In this document: piece after piece, positions 26,258 to 33,192 of the stretch
Numbering within the stretch: position 1 is the stretch's first letter
Layout of the letters: the number at the start of each line of letters is the position of its first letter
The notes under the pieces: model-generated
The model's input: only the letters and a program-made list of their open reading frames with translations
What the model was told of the DNA's origin: nothing
Database searches by the model: none
Translations under genes and position numbers: made by a program
Assembly: GCF_003385955.1 (NCBI RefSeq)
Contig: NZ_QRDW01000003.1
Span: 186,001 to 250,000, forward strand
DNA: 64,000 nucleotides
Reading direction: 5' to 3'
Origin: Aestuariispira insulae
GTDB lineage: Bacteria; Pseudomonadota; Alphaproteobacteria; UBA8366; Aestuariispiraceae

Positions 26258-26533
26258 TCAGTCTTCGTGAAAGCCAGCTTCGATCAGTTGGGTCAAGGCA
26301 GTCAGCGCCGCGTCGGCTTGCGGGCCTTGTGCTTCGATATGGACCGAGCATCCCGGGGCGGCGGCCAGCATCATCAATCCCATGATCGACCGCCCGCCAA
26401 CTGATTGGCCGTCCTTTGAGACTGTGACCTGAGCGTCGAAGGTTTCCGCCAGTTTTACGAATTTGGCGGCTGCCCGGGCATGCAGACCACGGCGGTTGAC
26501 GATTTCCACATCCTGTCCGTTCATGCCGGTCAC
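26258..26533 (-). CDS. ptsH: phosphocarrier protein HPr
   Basis: Small phosphocarrier of a PTS-type regulatory chain. The EI phosphorylation site His18 (RGLHARAAAKF, equivalent to His15) and the HPr kinase site Ser49 (GGRSIMGLMML, equivalent to Ser46) are both present. The start is GTG at 26533, overlapping the EIIA stop; an ATG at 26524 is an alternative. No sugar-specific EIIBC is nearby, so a regulatory role is likely. Enzyme I must be encoded outside the window. Confidence 0.94.
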   Translation of the reverse strand: MTGMNGQDVEIVNRRGLHARAAAKFVKLAETFDAQVTVSKDGQSVGGRSIMGLMMLAAAPGCSVHIEAQGPQADAALTALTQLIEAGFHED

Positions 26534-26928
26534 TCGCCCAGGAGCTTGCTGGCGATGTTAATGTATTTTGCGCCCGCATCCTGGGCGGCGGCGACGGCGA
26601 CCTCCAGCGGCTCGGTATTGCGCACGCTGGCCAGTTTGATCAGCATTGGCAGATTCAGGCCCGCGATCACTTCCACCTTGGCCTTGTCCATGATGGAAAT
26701 TGCCAGGTTGGACGGGGTGCCGCCAAACATGTCGGTCAGCAAGACCACCCCCTCACCGCTGTCGACCCGGCCAACCGAGCTCATGATATCGGCGCGCCGC
26801 TGTTCCATATCGTCGTCGGGTCCGATGCAAACGGCTTCGACCTGCTCCTGGGGGCCGATCACATGTTCCATGGCGGCGACAAATTCCTGTGCCAGCTTTC
26901 CGTGGGTGACGAGAACCAATCCGATCAT
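26530..26928 (-). CDS. PTS EIIA component, mannose family
   Basis: A 132-residue EIIA-Man domain with phosphorylatable His9 (LVLVTHGKLA) and the segment EGVVLLTDMFGGTPSNLA typical of the family. No IIB, IIC or IID partner is encoded here, so it probably serves as a signalling output in the HprK/HPr relay, as proposed for other alphaproteobacteria. It overlaps HPr by 4 bases (GTGA). Confidence 0.94.
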   Translation of the reverse strand: MIGLVLVTHGKLAQEFVAAMEHVIGPQEQVEAVCIGPDDDMEQRRADIMSSVGRVDSGEGVVLLTDMFGGTPSNLAISIMDKAKVEVIAGLNLPMLIKLASVRNTEPLEVAVAAAQDAGAKYINIASKLLGE

Positions 26929-27067
26929 GTAAGTCTCATTCAGTGATTAAGGCAGAAAGGGTGGGCCGATTTCCAGGTGTTAGCGGTTAGGACCCGAACC
27001 GCCATCATTTCACGCTGTCCGGTGCCGTCAAGCCAAATTCTCTATAGGGCTATGCCGGCGGGTTTTG

Positions 27068-27949
27068 TCAGGCTTTTTCAAGCTCGATATGGAAGACATT
27101 GGCTTGGAAATCGCTATTCTCCCGGACCCATTTGGTCAGTCGCTCGGCTAGATAGACCGAACGGTGCTGGCCGCCGGTACAGCCGACCGCGATGGCCAGA
27201 TGGCTTTTCCCTTCCGTTGCGTAGCGCGGCAGGGTCAGTCGCAACAGCCCGGTCAGCGCGCCAAAGAAGCCGGGAAAGTCCGGGTCGGCGGCGACATAAT
27301 CGCCAACGGCCTTGTCCCGGCCGGTAAAGGGCTTCAATTCGGGATCGTAATGAGGGTTGCGCAGGAAGCGGACATCGAAAACCAGATCGGCATCACGCGG
27401 TATGCCCTTGCGATAGGAAAAGGAAGAGACCGAGACCGTCATGGATTTTGACTGATCCGCACCGGCCAGGGTTGAGACCTTGTCCCGAAACTGCCAGACG
27501 GTCAGGCCGGAGGTGTCGATCACATAATCGGCCCGGTCCAACAGAGGCCGCATCATCTGCCGTTCCATCCGGATGCCGTCGGCAACAGGGCGATCCTGGG
27601 ACAGGGGATGCGGGCGCCTGGTTTCCTTGAAGCGGCCGATCAGGGTGCCCTCATCGCAATCGATGTATAGGACTGAGACATCATAGGGTGAGTCCGCATG
27701 CAAGCGGTCCATTTCCTCCTGGATGGCCTCGACCGAAAAATCACGGCGGCGGATATCGATGCCAACGGCGAGCGGCCTGTCCAGGCCGTGTGCCTCGGCT
27801 TCGTAGGCGGCCAGGCGGGACAGCAGGCTGAGCGGAAGGTTGTCAACCACGTCAAAGCCGCAATCTTCCAGCGCCCGAAGCGCGGTTGTGCGGCCGGCAC
27901 CGGACATGCCGGTAACCAGCATAAGCCTGGGTTTTTCCATTTCCGTCAT
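27068..27949 (-). CDS. rapZ: RNase adapter / nucleotide-binding protein RapZ
   Basis: P-loop protein; in Escherichia coli it binds small RNA GlmZ and delivers it to RNase E. The 293 residues from the ATG at 27949 start MTEMEKPRLMLVTGMSGAGR; Walker A is GMSGAGRT (14-21), with Arg in place of the usual Lys, common in this class. The C-terminal segment VAVGCTGGQHRSVYLAERL is the conserved RNA-binding domain motif. The hprK stop and rapZ start share a base (TAATG), indicating coupling. The frame extends upstream to 28009 inside hprK and was not used. Confidence 0.94.
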   Translation of the reverse strand: MTEMEKPRLMLVTGMSGAGRTTALRALEDCGFDVVDNLPLSLLSRLAAYEAEAHGLDRPLAVGIDIRRRDFSVEAIQEEMDRLHADSPYDVSVLYIDCDEGTLIGRFKETRRPHPLSQDRPVADGIRMERQMMRPLLDRADYVIDTSGLTVWQFRDKVSTLAGADQSKSMTVSVSSFSYRKGIPRDADLVFDVRFLRNPHYDPELKPFTGRDKAVGDYVAADPDFPGFFGALTGLLRLTLPRYATEGKSHLAIAVGCTGGQHRSVYLAERLTKWVRENSDFQANVFHIELEKA

Positions 27950-28362
27950 TATGTCACCTGTTGCAAAGCAATCCGTATTTTGGCGGGTGTTGATGCATGG
28001 AAACCACATACCAGAATGAGCGGGATATGAACACCGAGGAATTCCAGGTTCTGTTTTTCCGGCAGTCGTTCGATCTCATGATCCGGAACCAGCTTGGCAA
28101 TCAGGCGGACCGGCAGGGCGGTTTGATGGGGCATTTCCACAATGCCGACCCCGCGTATCTCCATCTTGCCGGCAATGGTGTGTGGCGGGCTGGCCAGCAA
28201 CCGGTTTTCTATAACGGTCAGACAGGTCCTGTCATCGGCAACCAATTGCGCGCCCTGGTCGATCAGGCGCAGGGCCAGATCGGATTTGCCGGTCCCGGAC
28301 GGACCGGTCAACATGACCGCATGGCCGTTTATGGCAACCGTTGTGGCATGGGTCTGTTCCAT
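27949..28362 (-). CDS. hprK: HPr kinase/phosphorylase, short alphaproteobacterial form
   Basis: Phosphorylates and dephosphorylates the regulatory serine of HPr. With 137 residues it is the short form that lacks the N-terminal domain of Firmicutes enzymes. Walker A GPSGTGKS (20-27) and the HPrK signature MEIRGVGIVEMP are present. The ATG at 28362 (MEQTHATTVAING) is preferred to an upstream start at 28401. It heads an apparent unit hprK-rapZ, with EIIA-HPr following ~140 bases later. The ChvG/ChvI sensor pair often seen upstream of hprK is absent here. Confidence 0.92.
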   Translation of the reverse strand: MEQTHATTVAINGHAVMLTGPSGTGKSDLALRLIDQGAQLVADDRTCLTVIENRLLASPPHTIAGKMEIRGVGIVEMPHQTALPVRLIAKLVPDHEIERLPEKQNLEFLGVHIPLILVCGFHASTPAKIRIALQQVT

Positions 28363-28640
28363 CAATCCAATCCGCCGACACGAGCAAAAAAATGATCTCA
28401 CCCCGTTATAGCGTCGGCGCCTCCCCTATTGAAATACCTCTAATAGGTAAAATCCCGGATGAAAGGGGTTTTCATGTCATATGGCTGTAACTATACCGGT
28501 TTCGGGTCCCTGCCTTGCGGGCCGGGCCGGTTAGCTTTTTGTAAAGTAATATTGATTTAATACAGTACCGGGCACCCTGTTGTTTTTGTTGCAGGGTCAA
28601 GTCGATCCGTCTGAAAGCATTCTGGGTTTGGGTGAAAGAA
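28363..28640. other. intergenic region between hprK and the PAS gene
   Basis: 278 bases between divergent genes. Contains a hairpin ACCCTG (28574-28579)/CAGGGT (28592-28597) around a T-rich loop in the PAS gene leader, and an AT-rich stretch (TTTTTGTAAAGTAATATTGATTTAATAC, about 28533-28563 region) that could hold its promoter. No coding sequence recognised. Confidence 0.4.
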
Positions 28641-29177
28641 ATGGGTTTATATGGAAATGCGGTTTTGAGCGGCCGGGAACGCCGTTTTCAGCCGAACCAG
28701 GTCATTGTCTCGAAAACCGATCTATCGGGCAAATTGATCTATGGGAATAACCTGTTTTATGATTTGTCGGGCTATGATGAAAAGGAATGCATCGGCCAGC
28801 CCCACAATATCATTCGCCATCCTGAAATGCCGCGGGCGGTTTTTGATCTCTTGTGGAAAACGCTGAAATCGGGTGAAGAGATTTTTGCCTATGTGAATAA
28901 CCGGTCGAAAAATGGTGATCATTATTGGGTCTTTGCCCATGTTACGCCCAGCCGCGACCAATCCGGCCAGGTGATTGGCTATCACAGCAATCGCCGGGTT
29001 CCCGATCAGGCGGTGCTGGAAAACAAGATCAAGCCGCTCTATGCCCAGCTGTTGGCGGCGGAAAAATCGGCCGCCTCCCCACGTGAGGGATTAGAGAAGT
29101 CCGGTGCTGTCCTTCAGGCGCTTTTGAAGGACACGGGCATGGCATTTAACCAGTTGATGTTCTCGATGGGTATTTGA
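28641..29177 (+). CDS. PAS domain protein, Aer-like sensor
   Basis: A 178-residue soluble protein with one PAS domain (~20-125) of the Aer type. [39 protein letters not shown] and the beta-sheet part [20 protein letters not shown] resemble the FAD/heme-binding PAS domains of aerotaxis receptors. No membrane helix or kinase domain is seen; a C-terminal helical tail follows. The ATG at 28641 is preferred over GTG 28632. The next gene, 19 bases on, is a membrane-free chemoreceptor, so the two probably form a split energy- or redox-taxis receptor. The cofactor is inferred. Confidence 0.85.
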   Translation: MGLYGNAVLSGRERRFQPNQVIVSKTDLSGKLIYGNNLFYDLSGYDEKECIGQPHNIIRHPEMPRAVFDLLWKTLKSGEEIFAYVNNRSKNGDHYWVFAHVTPSRDQSGQVIGYHSNRRVPDQAVLENKIKPLYAQLLAAEKSAASPREGLEKSGAVLQALLKDTGMAFNQLMFSMGI

Positions 29178-29196
29178 GGATTGGGGGAGTTTGACG

Positions 29197-30345
29197 ATGT
29201 TTGGCAATAACAGCCGCGAGGTCAGCCGGGCGCTGGCGATCATGAAGAAAATCGCTGCCGGGGATTTCGAGCAACGTATCACCGATATCAAGGCAAAAGG
29301 CGAGCTTGGCGAACTTCTCCATACCATCAACGATTTGGTGGATCGGTGTGACGCCTATATCCGCGAATCCCAGGCCTGCATGAGTCATGTGAGTGACGGG
29401 GCCTACTACCGGAAAATCATTGAAACCGGCATGCAGGGTGCGTTCTTGAATGCCAGCCGTACGGTGAATGAAGCGTTGGACAGCATGAAAACTGCGACCG
29501 AGGGGTTTGTGACGGCGACCGAGGAATTCGAGAATACGGTGGGGTCGGTCGTTTCCACCGTTTCGAGTGCCTCGACCGAGCTGCAATGCGCCTCTGAATC
29601 CATGACGCGCATTGCCGGTTCCACCAGCGAGCAGGCAACGGCCGTGGCGGCGGCCTCTGAAGAAGCCTCGAAAAATGTGCAGACGGTGGCCTCCGCATCC
29701 GAGGAATTGACCGCCTCCATCGGTGAAATCAACCACCAGGTTGAAACCGCAAGCCGGGTGGCATCACAGGCCAGTGAAACCACGGCAGCCGTGACCGCTA
29801 AGGTTGAGGAATTGGAAGGGGCCGCGGAATTGATCGTGAATGCGGTCAAGATCATCACTGATATCGCCGAACAGACCAACCTTCTGGCCTTGAACGCTAC
29901 CATTGAGGCGGCCCGTGCGGGCGAAGCGGGCAAAGGCTTCGCGGTGGTGGCCAATGAGGTGAAGAATCTCGCCAACCAGACCGCATCCGCCACAGATGAG
30001 ATTGGTGGTTATGTGAAAGGCATCCAGGAAGCCACCCGCGAAGCGGTGGCCGGTATGACGGACGTTTCGGATATGGTTGGCCAGATCAACCAGGCCAATT
30101 CATCTGTTTCTTCGGCCGTGGCCCAGCAATCGGCGGCGACAGCGGAGATCGCCCGCAATATCGAGCAGGCATCCGCCGGCGCGCAGGAAGTGAACAGCAA
30201 TATTGTTCAGGTCACTGAAGGGGCCCAGGAAACCGGATCGGCCGCCGCCCAGGTCAATAGTGCCGCCTTGGAACTGTCCCAGCAATCGGAAAGTCTGCGC
30301 AACGTGGTTGACGGGTTCCTGGTGTCTGTGCGCAAGATCCTCTGA
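29197..30345 (+). CDS. methyl-accepting chemotaxis protein without membrane segments
   Basis: A 382-residue chemoreceptor signalling protein. No transmembrane helix is found. An N-terminal HAMP-like helix pair ([20 protein letters not shown]) is followed by a helical stretch and the long MCP coiled coil; the hairpin tip that binds CheA and CheW is intact ([20 protein letters not shown] then [15 protein letters not shown]). The ATG at 29197 is set by GGGGGAG 7 bases upstream; a TTG at 29191 is less likely. Sensing is probably supplied by the PAS protein encoded just upstream. Confidence 0.93.
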   Translation: MFGNNSREVSRALAIMKKIAAGDFEQRITDIKAKGELGELLHTINDLVDRCDAYIRESQACMSHVSDGAYYRKIIETGMQGAFLNASRTVNEALDSMKTATEGFVTATEEFENTVGSVVSTVSSASTELQCASESMTRIAGSTSEQATAVAAASEEASKNVQTVASASEELTASIGEINHQVETASRVASQASETTAAVTAKVEELEGAAELIVNAVKIITDIAEQTNLLALNATIEAARAGEAGKGFAVVANEVKNLANQTASATDEIGGYVKGIQEATREAVAGMTDVSDMVGQINQANSSVSSAVAQQSAATAEIARNIEQASAGAQEVNSNIVQVTEGAQETGSAAAQVNSAALELSQQSESLRNVVDGFLVSVRKIL

Positions 30346-30348
30346 ACG

Positions 30349-30492
30349 TCAATTGGTGCTGCCCTCACTATCGCCGCCGTATCCGTCCGACTCGCTGCGC
30401 CGGTATTTTTCATCGCCTGCGCCAGACAGGGAAGTCCTGCGGCTGAGAAGAAATCCGACCGCGCCTGCGGGAATGTTGAACCATTGGATCAT
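30349..30492 (-). CDS. possible small protein (47 residues)
   Basis: A 47-codon ATG frame between the chemoreceptor and the HAD gene, on the opposite strand. It reads MIQWFNIPAGAVGFLLSRR and continues with a Gly/Ser/Asp-rich, polar tail ending EGSTN. Codon third positions look GC-biased like real genes here, but there is no strong Shine-Dalgarno. I recognise no family; it may be a small membrane-associated protein or chance. Confidence 0.3.
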   Translation of the reverse strand: MIQWFNIPAGAVGFLLSRRTSLSGAGDEKYRRSESDGYGGDSEGSTN

Positions 30493-30528
30493 AAGGCCGG
30501 TCGGTTTTTCAAACTTTTAGGACTATAT

Positions 30529-31182
30529 ATGAAATCCATCCTCTTCGACCTCGACGGCACGATTATTGACCCCAAGATCGGGATCTTGAAATCGATCCAA
30601 TATGCCCTGGAAAAACTGGGCGCGGCGGTTCCGGGGATCGAGGATCTGCGCTGGTGTATCGGGCCGAGCCTGCGGGTCAGTTTCCCAAAATTGCTGGGCA
30701 TTGAGGATAAGGCCACGATTGAAGAGGCGGTGCGCCTCTATCGGGAGCGGTTCAAACCCACCGGCCTTTATGAATATGAGCCCTACCCGGGTGCGATGGA
30801 TGGGCTGGCCGCGTTGGCGAGCGAATACCGCCTGTTCCTGGCAACGGCCAAGCCGCAGGTCTATGCCGCAGAGATTTTGCGCCATATGGGGGCCATTGAT
30901 CATTTTGAAAAAGTATATGGCGACGATATGGAAGGCACCTTTACCGACAAAGGGGATCTTCTGGCGTTCATTCTGGAAGAACAGGGGCTTGCTGCGAATA
31001 GCTGTGTGATGATCGGTGATCGCCATCACGATATTCAGGCTGCCACACGCCATGGCATGCCGTCGGTTGCCGTTTCCTATGGTTATGCCCTGGACGGCGA
31101 ATTTGACGATCACCCGCCAACCGCCATCAGCCATGGTTTCCATGACCTGTCCGATCGCATTGGTGAAATCCTAGCGGCCTGA
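30529..31182 (+). CDS. HAD family hydrolase, phosphoglycolate phosphatase-like
   Basis: Cytoplasmic phosphatase of HAD subfamily IA. The nucleophile motif FDLDGTIID (Asp7, Asp9), motif II FLATAKP and motif III VMIGDRHHDIQAA with the final Asp pair are all present, with an alpha-helical cap between. The ATG at 30529 (217 residues) begins the family similarity; the frame is open further upstream. Similar to PGP/GPH-type phosphatases and to 5'-nucleotidase-like members; the substrate is not certain. Confidence 0.9.
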   Translation: MKSILFDLDGTIIDPKIGILKSIQYALEKLGAAVPGIEDLRWCIGPSLRVSFPKLLGIEDKATIEEAVRLYRERFKPTGLYEYEPYPGAMDGLAALASEYRLFLATAKPQVYAAEILRHMGAIDHFEKVYGDDMEGTFTDKGDLLAFILEEQGLAANSCVMIGDRHHDIQAATRHGMPSVAVSYGYALDGEFDDHPPTAISHGFHDLSDRIGEILAA

Positions 31183-31192
31183 GCCGCGAAGG

Positions 31193-32038
31193 TCAGGCGA
31201 ATTGCCGCCGGTCCTCTGCCAGCGCGGTCTGCAGGTTGCGCAACAAACCGGCGCCGTCCTCACCATAACGCAGAACCAAATCCCCCTCTTCCTCGGCGAG
31301 CTGTTCAAACAGAGGGCTATACAGGGCGCCCGTCAGCATATGAAACTCCCAGTCGCCGAAGAACCAGTCGCCATCCTGTTGGCTTTTATCTGTCAGATGG
31401 GCAATGCCGTTGGAAATCACGCTGATCATCCAGTTGCGGCGTTTGGGGCAGTCCAGGAAGTAGTGGGCGGCGCGCACCAGGATATCGTCAGCCATGTGAT
31501 TGGTTTTCGGGTCGGAATAGATCTGGTCCCAATGGAATTTCCGGCCCGCATCCTCGCGTTTTTCCAACACGATATCACGGCACTCAGCCTCACTGTCTTT
31601 CAGGACGCCGGGGCCGACCATCTGTTCCAGGGCCGCATGCAATGGTCGGATGATGGCACGGGAAAGATGCTGGCCGGGAATGGGGGTATCGCCTCTGGCT
31701 GGCAGCAGGGGGGCGAACCGGTGCACAATCATGCGATAGAGCGGATGGGTGCGATCTTCGTCCCAGATCACACTTTCAACCGTATCATGGATATCGGCCC
31801 AGCCCTTTTTGATGATGCCCTGCAATTCAGGATCTTTCATCGATTTCATATCGTTGAGCAGAGTATGCATGTCATAGCCGGAAATGTTGCCCCTTGTGGC
31901 GGCGATCTGGTCGCTTAAGCGGCTCTCCATCAAATCCATCACCTTCTTGACCGTGTCGGCAAGCTGGCTTGGGCCGATTTCACTGCTGATTTCAGGGGCG
32001 GCCGACTGGGGATGGCCGGTCTTTTTCATAGGCACCAT
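31193..32038 (-). CDS. unrecognised conserved-looking soluble protein
   Basis: A 281-residue protein that I do not recognise. It has no signal peptide or membrane helix. It is mostly helical and charged, with a Trp/Asp-rich core (GWADIHDTVESVIWDEDRTH) and a distinctive DGDWFFGDWEFHMLTGALY segment. The ATG at 32038 lies 9 bases after an AGGA site; ATG 32029 and TTG 32056 are alternatives. It is alone on its strand, convergent with the HAD gene (10-base gap). Codon usage fits neighbours. Function unknown. Confidence 0.65.
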   Translation of the reverse strand: MVPMKKTGHPQSAAPEISSEIGPSQLADTVKKVMDLMESRLSDQIAATRGNISGYDMHTLLNDMKSMKDPELQGIIKKGWADIHDTVESVIWDEDRTHPLYRMIVHRFAPLLPARGDTPIPGQHLSRAIIRPLHAALEQMVGPGVLKDSEAECRDIVLEKREDAGRKFHWDQIYSDPKTNHMADDILVRAAHYFLDCPKRRNWMISVISNGIAHLTDKSQQDGDWFFGDWEFHMLTGALYSPLFEQLAEEEGDLVLRYGEDGAGLLRNLQTALAEDRRQFA

Positions 32039-32331
32039 TCTGAAAAATCCTGTCAACGAGAGGGTCCTCTGGCACGAAGACGGAAATGGCAGGGCACTGC
32101 CCGGGCCCAGCCGGTGTTCTCCTCATGGTCTTGCCGAGACATAAGCTTGAATGCCCGCCGTCGCAGAAATTGACGAGCCGGTGGGGCAGGTAGTTCTTGG
32201 ATCAAAGGCCTGTTCCCCCAATGTTCCTGATGATCTTCGTCGAAATCGGCGGCCCCTGCCCCAGGCTGCCTATTCCAGATCACCTCAAGTTTATCCAAAC
32301 CACGGACTACATCCTATCATAGAGTTAATGC

Positions 32332-32343
32332 TTTGTTAACAAA
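32332..32343. promoter_or_regulatory. perfect 12-bp palindrome TTTGTTAACAAA
   Basis: TTTGTTAACAAA is a perfect dyad. It lies 6 bases before a second, longer palindrome. The pair looks like operator DNA for dimeric regulators, but no gene lies immediately downstream on the plus strand. Confidence 0.45.
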
Positions 32344-32349
32344 ATAGGC

Positions 32350-32365
32350 TTGTCAGATCTGACAA
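32350..32365. promoter_or_regulatory. perfect 16-bp palindrome TTGTCAGATCTGACAA
   Basis: TTGTCAGATCTGACAA is a perfect 16-base dyad. Its TTGTC...GACAA ends resemble operators of GntR/FadR-type regulators. About 15-20 bases downstream is the strong ribosome binding site GAGGAGG followed by ATG-AGC-TGA. The regulator and target are unknown. Confidence 0.5.
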
Positions 32366-32464
32366 ATTGACCGGTAGCGAGGAGGAAAAATGAGCTGATT
32401 GTAGAGGCTATCGGGAAATGGTTAGGTCTTAATCCATGCCTTTTCCGTCTCTTTATCCAGGCAA

Positions 32465-32494
32465 TAAAAAAACGGCCCGGAAAACCGGACCGTT
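32465..32494 (-). terminator. rho-independent terminator after infC
   Basis: Stem AACGGCCCGG (32471-32480) with CCGGACCGTT (32485-32494), one mismatch, AAAA loop. On the minus strand it is followed by TTTTTTATTGC. It ends thrS-infC transcription; rpmI and rplT, which follow infC in many bacteria, are not in this window. Confidence 0.88.
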
Positions 32495-32520
32495 TAATCT
32501 GTTGCCGATGGCAAAGGGTT

Positions 32521-33057
32521 TTAGCGCGGGGCCAAAACCATGGTCATCTGGCGGCCTTCCATGGTCGGCATCTGCTCGCAGCGTGCCTTTTCGTCCATTT
32601 CCTGCTTCACGCGCATCAGGACCTCCATGCCGAGCTCCTGATGGGCCATTTCACGGCCGCGGAAGCGCAGGGTCACTTTCACCTTGTCCCCTTCATCGAT
32701 GAATTTATGCATGTTTTTCATCTTTACCTGATAATCATGCTCATCAATGTTCGGGCGGAACTTAAGCTCCTTAACCTCGATGATTTTCTGCTTCTTCTTC
32801 GCTTCGTTCTTTTTCTTCTGGAGCTCGTATTTATATTTACCGAGATCCATGATCTTAGCGACAGGGGGCTTCGCGTTGGGCGACACTTCGACCAGGTCAA
32901 GCCCGACACCAAAGGCACGCTCAATGGCGTCCTTCGTCGCGACTACCCCTACATTATCCCCGTTCTCATCAATCAGACGGACGTCGGGACTTTCAATCGT
33001 TTCATTGGCGCGCGGACCGGACTTCGCGGGCGCTGACGCATGCTGTGGACGGCGTAT
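32521..33057 (-). CDS. infC: translation initiation factor IF-3 with an AUA start codon
   Basis: IF-3 binds the 30S subunit and enforces correct start-codon and initiator-tRNA selection. The frame gives 178 residues with the linker [20 protein letters not shown] and the C-terminal domain [16 protein letters not shown]. The N-terminal domain ([18 protein letters not shown]) has no ATG, GTG or TTG in frame after an upstream TAG stop. The only well-placed start is ATA at 33057, just after AAGGAGGAA (33061-33069), giving initial residues RRPQHASAP, as in other alphaproteobacterial IF-3 proteins. Rare start codons permit IF-3 autoregulation. Gene order is thrS-infC. Confidence 0.93.
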   Translation of the reverse strand: MRRPQHASAPAKSGPRANETIESPDVRLIDENGDNVGVVATKDAIERAFGVGLDLVEVSPNAKPPVAKIMDLGKYKYELQKKKNEAKKKQKIIEVKELKFRPNIDEHDYQVKMKNMHKFIDEGDKVKVTLRFRGREMAHQELGMEVLMRVKQEMDEKARCEQMPTMEGRQMTMVLAPR

Positions 33058-33069
33058 ACCTTCCTCCTT
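33055..33069 (-). promoter_or_regulatory. infC ribosome binding site and AUA start
   Basis: AAGGAGGAAGGT followed by ATA on the minus strand: a near-perfect Shine-Dalgarno with 5 bases between AGGAGG and the start codon. This fixes the infC start, which cannot be a canonical codon because none exists in frame between the upstream stop and the conserved N-terminal domain. Confidence 0.85.
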
Positions 33070-33192
33070 GGGCCTCTCGGGACCACCTAACCAGTTCTCA
33101 AAATGGGACCGGACGGAGATTGGACCTCCATCCGGACCCTACTATACTCATATTCAGACAAATGAGTAGCGGAAAATCAAGCATTTGCCTCG

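Larger units (their letters stand above)
32039..32464. other. intergenic region, no gene recognised
   Basis: About 430 bases without a supported gene. The left part must hold the promoter of the 281-residue protein. A minus-strand frame (32053-32298, TTG start) has no family resemblance. The right part carries two perfect palindromes and a plus-strand Shine-Dalgarno (GAGGAGG, 32379-32385 region) with a two-codon ORF, described separately. Confidence 0.45.

Noticed and set aside
32053-32298. 81-codon minus-strand frame with TTG start before the 281-residue gene
   Set aside because: No good ribosome site, poor start, translation without domain-like features and not supported by context.
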